Positions 46,979-58,539 of a stretch of 64,000 nt of DNA are shown here, in pieces. How positions within the stretch are numbered: the stretch's first letter is position 1; each line of letters begins with the position of its first letter. Both the position numbers and the translations under genes were made by a program. Origin of the DNA: Symsagittifera roscoffensis (taxonomy: Eukaryota > Xenacoelomorpha > Acoela > Convolutidae); contig NC_087066.1 of NCBI RefSeq assembly GCF_963678635.1, positions 42,183,811 to 42,247,810 of the forward strand, given 5' to 3'. The notes under the pieces are model-generated. The model searched no databases and was not told where the DNA came from. It worked only from the letters and a program-made list of their open reading frames with translations.

Positions 46979-48452
46979 TTTTCAATTTAAAAAAATATGT
47001 ATTTGGTCTGAACTTTCAATTTCAGAAAAAAATCAAAACTTTGTGGAAGAAGAGTATAATTAGTTTTTATCTGATGCAGAAAAATTCTCTCTTTTAAAGT
47101 ACTATGTTTCTTCTTAGCAGGAAAATGTGATTTAGGGTCTTACTCTTGAATGAGAAAAAAAATAAGAATTCATTTAAAATGAATGTTTGATTTGGAATAT
47201 TTTAGATAAACAAAAATATTATGAAAGAACTTTCAATTCATTAGTTAATCTGACTTTTAAGCCATACTAGGATCATTTTTAAACTTAATAGAATTGAAAA
47301 TGCATTGTTACTGCTTTAACTTTGGTTCAAAAATTTTGCGTCTACCAATCGATTTCAATATAGTAAAACAAAAACGAGATCAAACTTTTGTATTTAGGAT
47401 ACCACCAGCAGTAAACTTATATTTTCAATTACTGACATAATATCTTGAAGAATTAGCTTCAATAATCTTTCATGGCGCCAAACCTTATAATTGTACAATA
47501 ACGACTGACAAAAACAACGCTTTACAATTTCCTTTAATCAGCTGTAAATTAAAAAACATTTATTCTGAATATAAAAATATAAAAATTAGTTAGTATAAAT
47601 TATAAATTGTTGGTATGTATAAATCAAATCTTCATCCCAGCTTCATCACCTAAAAAATAACAGCGAATTTCAAAAACTAACAATCATCAAAACTAAAACT
47701 TAACCTTAACCCTTTAATTTTGAACTATCAAGGTTTATCCTTGCTTTCACTTAAATTAACTTCATTTAAAATAACAGATCATCAAGGCTTTCCTTGGATC
47801 TTTTAATATAATTTAGACTATTTCTAAATTTCTAAATACCTAAATCTCGGATCAAATAGAACAATTTTGTTCCCCTACTCCCAATTTAATTAGTGTCTAA
47901 CGACCTCAAACGTCAATTCACTACCCAACCCTTATTAAAGACCCAGAATTAACAGAAGTTTTTCAAAAAAATAACCATTTTAATTAAGATAAACAGTGAA
48001 GAACTTCGGTTACTCATCCTTCACTTGATCCCCCTCCTCTTAGATGACCCAGGCTAAAAAACTTAAACTTAGTAAGTCAGAAAATATTATTATACCTGAA
48101 CCTTGTAGATCGAGTTACTATTCTCCTACCCTTGATCACAAATCACAACCCCTAAGAAAGTTTAGGTAAGCTTAGAATTAACCACGAGAAAGTAAAAATC
48201 ATTCAAAGGAATCGATATACGCTTTTTTCTCCAACCCAACATTACGAACCAAGTTAAGCTAACCACAAAAAAATATAAGAACTAACAGTTTAAGACATTG
48301 GAATCACTAATCCAGATTTTGCACCCATCATCTTAAACGTTATGTAAAGAGACATTTTAGGAAACAAACAAACAATCATAATACACAGTTGTTTAATTAA
48401 CGACGACAGATACGACCTCATAATCACACCACACAGACCATCAGAAGGATAC
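46979..48452 (+). other. 5' noncoding leader of copy C, possible LTR plus untranslated region
   Basis: This region matches the copy B leader (13103-14574) with small indels; for example a 24-bp duplication in B is single here. It contains a TATA-like element and ends 0 nt before the ATG of the small basic ORF. Because nothing like it occurs after env, I cannot call it an LTR with confidence. Confidence 0.55.
47614..47623 (+). promoter_or_regulatory. TATA-box candidate in the copy C leader
   Basis: TATGTATAAA corresponds to TATATATAAA at 13717 in copy B, within a well conserved stretch. It lies about 830 bp upstream of the first ORF. Confidence 0.35.
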
Positions 48453-48719
48453 ATGAGAACAAAAAGACAAACACCAAGAAAGAAAATAATTAAAAAACAA
48501 AAACAAATTATTAGGAAAAGATTTTCAAAACTAAGACATGCAGTCTCAGAATCAGAAACAACCGCAATACAAGAACTTCACAATTTAAAAGACTCAATAA
48601 ACAAAAACCATCAAATTGACAATCAAATATATTTCACTGACTCAGACACCATGTCACCAGCATCAAAAAAAGGGAAACGTAGAATAAGAAATTGCTACAC
48701 AAACAAACCAATACGTTAG
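48453..48719 (+). CDS. small basic protein upstream of gag, copy C (88 aa, intact)
   Basis: This is the only undisrupted ORF of copy C with counterparts in A and B. The first 30 residues are strongly basic (KKIIKKQKQIIRKRF), like a nuclear-localisation or nucleic-acid-binding segment. The middle is acidic to neutral with an ETTAIQELHNLKDSIN helix-like segment, followed by YFTDSDTMSPAS and a basic C terminus (KKGKRRIRN). I see no known domain, signal peptide or membrane segment. It ends 64 nt before the gag ATG, so both would be read from the same leader. Start choice: ATG at 48453 is the first in frame, and the alignment with B begins at the same point. A role as a regulatory or chaperone-like accessory protein is only a guess from charge and position. 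Confidence 0.6.
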   Translation: MRTKRQTPRKKIIKKQKQIIRKRFSKLRHAVSESETTAIQELHNLKDSINKNHQIDNQIYFTDSDTMSPASKKGKRRIRNCYTNKPIR

Positions 48720-48783
48720 TATAATTGGAATCATTCAATAAGACACATTGAAAATTACACATTAACAGTCACACAACACAAAA

Positions 48784-50327
48784 ATGATTCGAAATGAAGA
48801 TAACCCAGAAAATTCAGTACTTCCATTCTTAATATCTCCATTAACTGAAGCTCGAGGACAAGTACAATTTTGCCAAAACTTAATTGCAATTTTATTCGAA
48901 AAATGACAAAGTCCGTGCACAAAAAAATTTCCCGATGTAAAAATCAAAAGACAACTTCTTGACCACTATCGCAAAGGTATATGTAGTCTCAAATCACAAT
49001 ATGGAATTTACACAATAGAAATCAAATCACCAAATGCATTTCATGACAGATATCTCGTTCAAACTATCAGAACAATCAGATTATGTTTGGGACCCTGAGT
49101 GTTAGTATACCAAGAATCAATTATTAGTATACCAACAGATATATCAAGTCAAGCAATTAGCACTATCTCTATTAACAAAGATTATGTTAGAGTATACCCA
49201 CTTACAGTTGGTGCAACGTCTTGAAACTATATTTCATTCTTCCCTGAAAGAACAGGAAATATTAGTTTAAATTCTACATTTAAAAATAAAAACAACTTAA
49301 ATGGAACAAGAAATCTTACACAACAAGATATACAAACTCCATCACACTTTGTAAGTGAAAAAATTGTTGATTCAATAACAAAAACAGAAGCCCAAAGAAG
49401 CATTTCACCTATTCAACCCAATTTTACAACTCCAAGATTAAAAAAACCAACGCTACAACAAACAATCATACAATCCACAGTAAAAACCTCTGTTACATAA
49501 ATAAATTCGCAAATGGATTATCCAACATTCCGACCAGTAACAAAACCATCATACAAACAACAAACACCACATAGAAATAATTTTGCAGAACAAATTTACA
49601 ACTATATAAATGGACCAAAAACAACAAAACCTTCTAAAACAAATACTCAAAACTACTTCTTTTCAAAAAGTTAAAATATACCACAAACAACTTCAAATTC
49701 AGTAATTTTTTATGATCAATCACAATCCTCACAAGAACAAAATGAAAATTACCCATTTTTTCAACAAAATAAAATAATACAAATAAATACCATACCAGAA
49801 ATCAACCTTCTTATTATACAACTAATTCTTTTCCATCAGACGATGAAGAATACTATAACCAAAATCGTAAGCGATTTTATTCAAGCCAAAGACCTCGTTC
49901 TTACAGTATTGACCAACCAGACATTTTCGAACCATACACACGAAACGAACAAATACGACAACCTAGAAAAAAACCAATATCTTATAACAATAATTTTCAA
50001 TAACAAAACCCAGTTAACACACAATCATACCAACCAACTCAAATGCATAACGAAATTCCACTGCCATATTATTTACAACAGCGTGAAATAACAAAAAATA
50101 AACTTACAAATTTTTCTCAAATGCCACATGCCGCAGAATCACTGCAAATGACTATGAATCCTTACCTAATGGGGGGATCATCAATATCATCAAATAAACC
50201 ACTAATGGTATTAACAGGCACAGATCCTGAATACTTTTTAGAAGATTACCTAAATGCAGTCACAGCAAATTTAATTTTTAAAATAGGACCTGAACCAGTA
50301 AACACTTCATCGAAATTGGATACATAG
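48784..50327 (+). pseudogene. gag: gag N-terminal half, copy C
   Basis: The ATG at 48784 matches those of A and B. In-frame stops are TGA at 48904, TGA at 49222, TAA at 49498 and TAA at 49672. A deletion at 49065 removes about 280 bp that copy A has from about 503 to 784; with a small local change at about 49100 the net loss is 273 nt, so the frame is kept. A frameshift near 49770 moves the rest into another frame with a further TAA at 50001, and this frame ends with TAG at 50325. The 3' part encodes the TGTDPEYF and GPEPVN motifs also seen in A. The first two stops and the terminal break are shared with A. Confidence 0.7.
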
Positions 50328-50328
50328 A

Positions 50329-50760
50329 CGCACAGCTTTAATCCAAACCACACTTGACGGCGCAGCCCAAAAATGGTTTCCAGTTTTACCTATAGAAATA
50401 AAATTAGATTGGAAAAGCTTCACACAAGAATTCTCAAAAATGTTTGATTCGGAAAAAAACAAGCAACATCAAAGAGTTTTATGCAATTACATTCGTAGAC
50501 TACCACATGGAACGATTAAACAACTTGCAGTAAGAATAGAAACACTAGTGCGAAAACCATACTCACTCAATACTCATGATCATAAAAAAACAAAAATGAC
50601 AGAAATCTTAATGATGACTCTAACACCCCAATTGCGAAAAATAGCAATAAAAAAGAGACCATCACACCCTTCCTCAATCCGAGAACCAGATTTAGACTTT
50701 AGAAAACTAGTAAATAAACTAGAGCAAGCAGAAATAACTATGAAATTAGAAGAAACGTAA
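50329..50760 (+). pseudogene. gag: gag capsid core, copy C
   Basis: The capsid-like region, with the TALIQTTLDGAAQKWF segment, continues here without the 26-nt deletion of copy A, so the SFTQEFSKMFDSEKN stretch is readable in a single frame to the TAA at 50758-50760. It includes RRLPHGTIKQLAVRIETLV and the helical C-terminal segment. This is the best preserved gag domain in the window. It is separated from the N-terminal half only by the frame change at about 50325. Confidence 0.75.
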
Positions 50761-50769
50761 AACCTAAAA

Positions 50770-51694
50770 TTTCAATATGTGAACAATATCCAAACTACTA
50801 CTTCACAGATAAACAATATCAACGACTCTGATACAGAATTACCCGAAAAGATCACTGAAACTTTGAACATTTACGAGAAAAATCCAAATTTTAAAAGCAA
50901 ACCATCATTCGAAAAAATGATGTAATTTTTGCCGACGATACGACACAGCATTGCCGAATGCAAACAAAAACAACAAGATAACCAAAATAAACCACAAAAT
51001 ATAGAGAACCAAATAAATCTTTTCATCAATACATGAGAAAAGATCAAAATTCACCAACTAAAAACATTCATAGTAATAATAGTTCAGGAAAACCACTTCC
51101 AAAGAACTCCAATTACTCTAGACAACAATCAACCTATAATTCGAATTATAGAGGAAGATCACCATACCAAAAAAAATTTACGAAATTTCTCATAAAGTAG
51201 ATATAGTCGATCACATAGTCGAAGTATTCAATATCAAAATAACTATTCAAGATCAAATTCAAACAAAACTGAATTTTTTCGTTTGATGTCAGTTCCCATT
51301 CAAATTCTAGAAATTGAAATTTTTTAAATAATCGATCTAGAAACTCTTTGTACAATAGATATAGAAATTATTGCAACGATAGGAATAGAAACTATTCAAA
51401 TGATTGAAAATCTAGGTATCAAAATAATCGATCACGCGATTATTCTAACAACAGATCACAATATAACAACTATCAAAATAGATCACGCGATAATTCCTAG
51501 AAAAGAAATTCAAGTTATAACAAGAGACAAAGAAACTACTCTCAGTCACCTCATAGGAATAACACACATTATCAAAATTCACAACAAAATTATAGGAGTA
51601 GTACACCTAAACTTCAAAGGCAAAAAAATCAGGTACAAACAACTGAAGAAACTCATCCAGACTCCCTGGTATTGACAATAACGAAAGCACAGGA
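50770..51694 (+). pseudogene. gag: gag zinc knuckle and Arg/Asn/Tyr-rich tail, copy C
   Basis: The zinc knuckle lies at 50921-50961 (Cys codons TGT, TGC and TGC, His codon CAC). As in copy A it spans 41 nt, not 42, so its two halves are out of frame. The Arg/Asn/Tyr/Ser-rich tail follows in changing frames, with TAG at 51498 shared with A (3181). Beyond the point where A stops, the tail frame runs on through an ETHPDSLVLTITKAQD segment toward the gag-pol linker. Confidence 0.65.
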
Positions 51695-52033
51695 TTGCAA
51701 TTACATCACATCAATTGCGAATCCACAGACAGGGAAAGTGACACAGAAAGTACAATTTCGATTAACATGATACACGTTGAAATTGACTACGAACCTATTG
51801 TATACGAACAACCAATATATTCCCACATCTATCAAAACCAAGATTATTTTCTTTTAAACTATTATACAAGACCTATAAACAGTAATAAAACAAAGGAAAA
51901 AGTACAAAAAGTAGTAGAAGAAGTAACAGAAGAAAAACCCACAGAAAGCTCAAGTACAAATAACATTTATCAAAACATACCTAAGGAACCTCAGTCACCA
52001 AAAGAAAAAATTGGACAATCCCACTTCTTCTAG
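51695..52033 (+). pseudogene. gag-protease linker region, copy C
   Basis: A 112-codon open frame links the gag tail to the protease. It is acidic (VVEEVTEEKPTESSS) and has no recognised fold. The protease frame starts at about 52012, one base back relative to this frame, and a run of six A's at 52005-52010 lies in the overlap. The arrangement could be a remnant of a -1 frameshift junction between gag and pol or just another indel. There is no second copy in the window for comparison. Confidence 0.5.
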
Positions 52034-52406
52034 AAAGTCCAAAATCCAAACAATTTCAAACACTAGACCTTGAAATAGATTTTTTAATCGATTCCGGAGC
52101 AGAATCAAACATCATCAACATTCCAACTTGAAATGAAATAAAAGTTCTACATCCAAAATTAATACCTTTAAAACAACAAGCAGACTAGCAACCGCACAAG
52201 GATCAACCTTGACGAATAATGGAAAAATCCAACTTTTTCTTGTTCCCACTCGAACAATGGAACAAAACAAACTCATGAGCAAACTATTTAAACAAACCAT
52301 CCACATCACAGATATAAAACATAATATCCTTGGAATACCATTTATTACTAAATATATGCCAACTATAATTATCTTAAATTGTAGAATTCATATAAAAAAT
52401 AAATAA
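52012..52406 (+). pseudogene. pro: retroviral-type aspartic protease, copy C
   Basis: The active-site motif DSGA is at 52090-52101, preceded by the hydrophobic IDFLI strand, as in retropepsins. A hydrophobic-hydrophobic-Gly motif (ILG, 52326-52334) stands about 80 residues later, as expected for the second half of the fold. In a live element this enzyme would cut the Gag-Pol polyprotein in the particle. TGA soon after the active site and a frameshift near 52175 disrupt it. Length from the DSGA to the end is normal for the family. Confidence 0.75.
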
Positions 52407-52980
52407 ACGAGAATGAAAAACACAGCTTTAACATTTTTTCAAAGAATAAACAAACAACCACCATTTTTCTCTAAATTTTACCCTATATACAATCAGGAAC
52501 GGTAAACTTGAATCCACTATCAGGTAATGTGCGTAACTTCTCAATCAAACACGTTCACCAATATGATAAAGAACAAAATAAACAACATCTCTTTAAATCT
52601 GACCTTGAATTCAGACCAATTAATAAATTTTTCCGAGTAACAATTTCAACTATCAAATACATGAAAGGCTCAAATGGAGATATGGTTTCTCTACATATAT
52701 ATAACAACTCTCCATATAAAAAACCCTCCTTCTAGGACTATTAGTTTTTTGTGAAACTAACGCAACAATTTCTCCCACAAAAGAAATAGCGTATAGAGTA
52801 AATAATATTTTACAACTATTGGATATATGTCAATCAACAATTCTTAACGAAGAGATGTCAATTAAAAATATTTTAAGTACAGAAAAACGAAACACAGATT
52901 ATTTTGCAAAGTCACCCTACTTTAAACCAACATTTCAAGTATCAAAATACACGGAAAAAATAACAAAAAATTCTTAACAA
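52407..52980 (+). pseudogene. pol linker between protease and reverse transcriptase, copy C
   Basis: This region lies between the recognisable protease and RT domains. An open stretch at 52508-52735 contains a SIKHVHQYDKEQ segment and no known motif. The remainder (52736-52980) has stops in all frames. It probably codes for the spacer and RT-fingers approach of the original polyprotein. Confidence 0.45.
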
Positions 52981-52982
52981 GG

Positions 52983-54059
52983 TTTAATTTTCAACACTCT
53001 CAGATAACACAAAAAGAATTTGATAACTTAGCTGACTTATTATTAAAATACCCAAAAGTTTACACACAATCTAAATTTGATTTTGGAAAAGTAAATTCAC
53101 CATTAAATTCACCTCTAAAACTTGATGCAGTTTTAAAAAAACAACGAGCAAGCAAAGTTCCAATTCATTTACAAGACAAATTGAACCGGTTACTTGAAAT
53201 ATTAGAACAATATGAAATCATCTCTCCGGTAAATAGAGAGGAACAGCCAAAAGGTAACACAGTCATAAACCCCGTTATCATTTTAGCAAAAGGAGAATCA
53301 TTATAAATAGTTCTAGATGCAAGATACCTCAATTCACTCATTGATGAATCTAAATGTAGTTTGAACCAATTCAAGTAAATCTCACAAAAGAAACGGTAAA
53401 TATTTCACAACAGCAGATATGAATAGTGCATGTAATCAAATGCCGTTAGACGAACAATCCAGACGATTAACACAATTCGTTATTGTAAGCCAACAATACG
53501 AATTCAACAGATTATTCTATGGAATTTCCATAGGAACAGCAGCATTTTCAGCATTTTTGAGTAAAATCTTCAGACCACTAATACTCATTAAAATGCAATC
53601 ACTTATTTAGACGATGTTTCTATGCAATCACAATCAAAAGACGAAATGTTCCTTGTCTTAGAAAAATATCATCAAATTTTATTACAGGAAAACGTGAAAG
53701 CAGCCCCGGATAAATCACACTTTTTTCTAACACGAGAAAAATTCCTTGGACATATTATAAAAAGAAACACTATAACTCCATTAAAATCTCGCATAGATGC
53801 AATCCAAAAACTCCAACCACCTTCGAATAAGAAGAAAATACAAGAATTTTTTCGGATGTTAAACTTCTTAAGTAAATACGTATATAAAATGCAGTTATAC
53901 TTGAGACCATTTTACAACATCCTTAGACAGCAGAATAATTTTGAATGGACAATAGATCATCAGAAACAATTTGAAGAGATAAAAACTCTTCCCACTGAAC
54001 AATTATCAAACACTATTCTAGATCCCGACCAACCTTTTTATGCCATGTGCGATGCCTAA
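52983..54059 (+). pseudogene. pol: reverse transcriptase, copy C
   Basis: The N-terminal part contains a VPIHLQDKLNRLLEILEQYEII segment and an NPVIILAKG segment, typical of the Ty3/gypsy RT fingers. A TAA at 53304 stands just before VLDARYLNS. RT motif A is FTTADMNSA with its Asp codon at 53416, followed by QTRF-like RLTQFVI and FYGISIG. The catalytic box YLDD is at 53604-53615. Frameshifts lie at about 53357 and about 53590, the latter directly before YLDD. Then come KCHF-like KSHFFL and FLGHII, the thumb, and the start of RNase H. The enzyme would copy the RNA genome into DNA. The domain order and motifs are clear, but at least three breaks make it non-functional. Confidence 0.85.
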
Positions 54060-54760
54060 AATTTTGGCATCGGCGCAGCTTTATTACTATCTCATAATGG
54101 ACCAACAAAATGAACCTGTTTTCCGCAAACTCTAGATTATTCACACAAGCTGAACTTCGACTCTCTACTCTTATGAGAGAATGCACAGCCATAATATATA
54201 CACTTACAGAATATGAATTTTTAATACTTGGATCAAAATATCCAACAGTTTTATTTACAGATCATAACCCCATAACTTTAATTTTTACACAAAAATCAAA
54301 CCCAAACCATAAAGTTTATAGATTTCAACTAATCTTAAGGAAATTCCCAAACTTACATAAAGTTTGGACAGCAGTAAAAAACCTCGCACTACCCGATACT
54401 TTCAGTAGAAATACACCACCTGAATTATTAACCAGAAAAACAACAGTTCAAATATCACAAAATATAAAATTGTTCCTTGCAAAAAATGAAACTTCACCAA
54501 GATTACAAGGCAATAATGCAGTAAAAACTGACATAGACCAATCACAAATAAATAATCTACGACAGTTTCCACTATATCTAGATTGTAAAAACAATCACTA
54601 TGAAGTAGACTTACTAGGAAAATCTACATTCAAACCGATACCGTACACTTCATGGATAAAAAACAACACACAGCAAAAACCAACCAAACAAAAATTATAT
54701 AAAAAGGATCTATTCCCTTTGAAAGAAAAAGAAAACCTCAGTGATAAAATAAATTTATAA
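54030..54760 (+). pseudogene. pol: RNase H domain and connection, copy C
   Basis: The first catalytic Asp is in MCDA (54051), directly followed by a TAA at 54057 and then an NFGIGAAL strand. A frameshift at about 54108 leads into the next open segment, with the catalytic Glu codon at 54179 in RECTAII and a FTDHNP motif that supplies the next Asp (about 54257). The tail contains LALPDTFSRN, where Ty3/gypsy elements have a conserved ADxLSR-like motif. RNase H would remove the RNA strand of the hybrid. Apart from the stop and the shift, the domain is well preserved. Confidence 0.8.
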
Positions 54761-56388
54761 GGTCCACCAAGCAATGATTCAAAGTATACAATAAACCTTT
54801 TTAATCTTCATGACCCACTAGATACAATATCTCTATCAAAAAATGAAATTGAAAACATTTTTCTCCCGACAAGAAGAAAAAAGAACACTCGATCTAATAC
54901 AGAAACATCAAAAATTTGATCCAGTTATTAGACAATTAAAATCTTGGCACAAATATGAAACCAAGCCAATTAAAGCCGATACCACCATTCTAGGAAAAAA
55001 AACCTTCTTTGATATTTCAGAAAACTTAAATACATCTATCAACGAAAACACAGATATCCTAGAATACCAAACATCGTATGATGCTTATAGCTTTTCATAC
55101 CTCTCACTCTCTACACACTAAAGGACACTCAGGAGCAGAAAAAACATATTCAAATTTTAAGCAAAATTTTTGTTTTCCAAATGCACCAATTTGGACAAAA
55201 GTATTATGCAATCGTTGCATAACATGTCAATTGAACAAACCATACCCAAACCAAAAACAAATTGCAGAAAAACAAGATTTTAAAGGATAAAGTCTATACT
55301 TCAATCACAGAATTTCATTCGATACAAAAGGACCAATATCACCACTCTCAGAAGGAAACTGATATGTAATGGTCATAGTCGATGCATTCACACACTACGT
55401 AGCACTTAACCCAGTACCTCATTGTAATGCTTATTAGGCATATACAACACTTTATCAACACTGGATAGCAAAAATCGAATGGTCAACAGATGTAAAACTA
55501 TTCCCACTATCTTATAACTCACAAAAAACAACAACTTTAGGAGTATCAGCCTTTGAAATGGTGTTTAACCAAAAACCACGGAAACCAATAATGTTCACAG
55601 CAAATTAATCAAAAAATGCAGAAGGTTATTGCCAACCCACTAAAGAATCAATATGTTACAATCTACCACTACATACTCACGATAAAGATCACTTTCATCA
55701 TCCACAAACTTTAAAATTAGCTTCCGATACACACACCGAATGGATTTTAAACAGAGATAAAAAACACAATGAAATCTACTAGAAAGTAAAAAAAAAATTG
55801 TTACAAAGACAAAATATTAGTTCTCATATAAATTCCAGATTTACCCCTGTTACAAACTTAAAGATCGGAACATACGTTTTAACTCCAAACTTTACAACAA
55901 AAAAAGCAATTTCTAAAAATTTACAACCAAAACGAAAAGGACCATATCAAATAATTGATAAAACTACTGATATAGCATACAAACTTACAGACTTAAACAA
56001 AAAAATCGTTCAACATCGAAACAATCTTTTACCTTTTTACCCGAAAGAATACGCCCTTCGAGAACTGACTCAATTATACTTTTTTACAGGATTAAAAGTT
56101 GTTCAAAATAGTCCAGATTACAAGTAAAATGAAAGCACTGATAAGAACCCTATTCAAAAACCGTTAGATAAAAGTGAAAAAGAACTTCCCAAACAAACAT
56201 CAAAAAATGTAGACAACAAAAAGATAAATCAAACAGAAGGAAAAAATCAAAAATTCTACCACAAGATCAAAAAGAAAAACCCCCACATAGATAATCTTCG
56301 CGAGTTCGCAATCAGCCACGAAAAGATTACAAAACATTCATCCCACAACCTAAAATATTAAGGAAAGTTGATTTTCAGAAACCATTTT
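54761..56388 (+). pseudogene. pol: integrase with internal deletion of the catalytic core, copy C
   Basis: A linker with DPVIRQLKSWHK leads into the zinc-binding HHCC domain (GHSG at about 55123; Cys codons at 55216 and 55225). The first catalytic Asp follows at 55321 in FDTKGPIS. At about 55474 the sequence jumps from the HWIAK segment to a later part of the core, so the region with the second Asp and the Glu of the DDE triad is missing; only 51 codons separate the first Asp from the junction. A GPY/F-type motif is present at 55939. Stops occur at 55288, 55438, 55606 and 55780, and at 56125. Traces of the C-terminal tail continue to about 56388. The deletion keeps the frame but removes catalysis. 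Confidence 0.8.
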
Positions 56389-57228
56389 AAAATTAATTAA
56401 CATTTTAACCTCTTGGAGATATTTTCATAAACCGAAAATTTTTCTCAAATTTCATGCTAAAAAGCACTTGAACAAACTAGTTCAAATTCAGCCAATAAGA
56501 AACCTTTCCAAATCATCACCCCATTTTTAACCCGACTTCTTTAGTTGGCAAACAATCACCCCCAAGACAATCTCTAACTATAACTAAAGGACCTCCAGGT
56601 CAAAAATAAGCAAACCGCAAAACATTGACAACTGAAATTAACAAAGTGTCAATATTAAAACCCTCCCCTATCAAGCAGTACAAAGATCAACAATGTTGTC
56701 CCAACTTAGACCTCAAAAACCCCTCAGGCAAAAAGAACAAAATGGACATGATCATTTAGCCTAAAGTACGAATATCTCTTAGATACCCCCAATCATCCAG
56801 TAAATAACAAGAAAACCAGAAAGACTCTTAAGAGCTTTCCCAACTTTCCTTTATGAAAAATTGCCGAAATCAAACCCACTAGTCAAAAAACCAATGAATA
56901 AACCGACCACACTCGAATTTAGCCTAAAAAAAAAAAATAGTTCGACGCAACAAATCATTTCTTCAAATGCTTCTTTCTCGAACAGACAACAAATTTCATA
57001 ATATTTTTTCAAACCGTTTGTAAATCCTTTCAAATTTTTTCAATCCTTTCAAATTTTTTTCAAACCTTGTATAATTTTCATATCGGACATTTTAGAAATA
57101 TTCATCCTCTCCCTGATAATTTTTTGCAACTTTTTCATCAGTTCTTAATCCCTAGCTCAAAACTACGTTAATTTTTTCCAAAATCATTAACCACCTCCTC
57201 AGGTACGATATTTCAAATACCTATCTAA
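56389..57228. other. noncoding stretch between pol and the accessory ORF, copy C
   Basis: About 840 bp without an ORF or motif that I trust. Near 57018-57068 there is a short imprecise repeat of CTTTCAAATTTTTTCAA. A splice acceptor for a subgenomic env-type mRNA would be expected in this kind of place, but I cannot single one out. Confidence 0.45.
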
Positions 57229-58539
57229 ATGTTCCAACACCTGTTCAGTAGAACAGTTGTTTCTCTTGTTTTCATAATATTTCTCACATTTCCAACATCC
57301 CTCATAAAGACAACGTGCAATTGTATAAAAAATGCTATTCTAACCTTCGCATTAGCAACAGTACTTTTAATACTTTTCTTTCAAGAATATTACAAGAAAC
57401 ACAAAATTTCATCATAAATAAATAATTTCTCCAAACTTTCCAAAATTTCTAATCAACAACCCCCATATCAATCCCCACCAACAACGTCCCAAGAACCTCC
57501 AACAACACCAACAAATACTGAAACAAATAACCCCCAATTATTAACACGCATCTCTTTTCAAGACAATCCATACACATTTGAAGAAAAACACGCACGATTG
57601 TCCAAACCACTAGAACCAGTAATTCGCCAAGCATCTCCGAGCGAACCACAATACGAACCAGTATATAATATATACCCCCCACTCCAACAAGATCTTAATA
57701 GAGCAAGAGACCAAAGTCAAAACCAAAACACACTCGAAATAAACCGACAAATTATTCATCCAAGGCGAAAAAGAAATTTGCAAACCCCCAGAGTTCAATT
57801 CAACATACCTCATTCACCAACAACAAATCCTATAGACCTTTCCATTAGTGCAATTCAAAGTACTCCCAAAACGCAACTAAACACGTCAAACATCCCATCA
57901 GATTAATTAGGTTCAACCCCTACATCTGAACAAATCAGAGAAAACCCTTTCAATCCCCCAACCACTACAGAACATCTCCCATTTTGGATGACACAAGCTT
58001 TTACTCAAGGCGAAACAAATTGAGCGAACGATCCAATAAACGTTTCATCTGAAACAACTTTGTCACTACCTGAAACTCTTTCACTCCCTTGAACCCCTTC
58101 TTTAACTCAAATTTCACAAACACCATTTCCTCCAAACTTTCCTACAAATCTCGACGCCAGATATAGAAAAAATTCAACAAATAACATACACCTACGGTTA
58201 GATTTGATTACATTCGTAGCACCCCCTCCATTATTTGAACATCATCACGAAAGTAACAGACTACACAACTGGGCACTAAACAGATTACAATATCGACAAG
58301 ATATCCACAAAGATATACAAGAACATAATATTTAAATACTACTAAGATCATATAAACCATCATCCCCTATCTCTAGCCCCCCCCCCCCCAATATAACAGC
58401 TCAATCTTTAACTCCCCCATTTATAACCACAGAAATAATCTACAAATACGATAGATACACAAAAAAGACAATTGGATATATCACCTTTTATAATCCATAC
58501 TCAGGACTATCGTACACATGTATCTACTACAGATACTAA
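57229..58539 (+). pseudogene. accessory ORF between pol and env (436 codons, five in-frame stops, no frameshift)
   Basis: From the ATG at 57229 one frame runs without any indel to the TAA at 58537, broken only by TAA 57415, TAA 57904, TGA 58021, TGA 58090 and TAA 58333. The first 60 residues have two hydrophobic segments (SLVFIIFLTFPTSLI and ILTFALATVLLILFF), so this is a membrane-anchored N terminus. A long Pro/Thr/Asn/Gln-rich middle contains HPRRKRN, and a C-terminal part holds PPPLFEHHHESNRLHNWALNR and ends in a Tyr-rich tail. A run of 13 C's (58377-58389) is crossed in frame and gives Pro codons. The end overlaps the env ATG by 22 nt. I know no family for it. Position suggests a viral-type accessory or second surface protein. 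Confidence 0.55.
58377..58389 (+). repeat. 13-C homopolymer
   Basis: A run of 13 C's lies within the accessory ORF. It is the only long G/C homopolymer in an AT-rich region and preserves the reading frame as written; a sequencing length error here would change that. Confidence 0.9.

Noticed and set aside
47900-48400. tRNA primer-binding site in the copy C leader
   Set aside because: I looked for a TGG-type 3' tRNA complement after a possible LTR end and found none that I could defend.
57449-57813. Minus-strand open frames opposite the accessory ORF
   Set aside because: They are shadows of the Pro/Asn/Gln-rich plus-strand frame, which continues for 436 codons.
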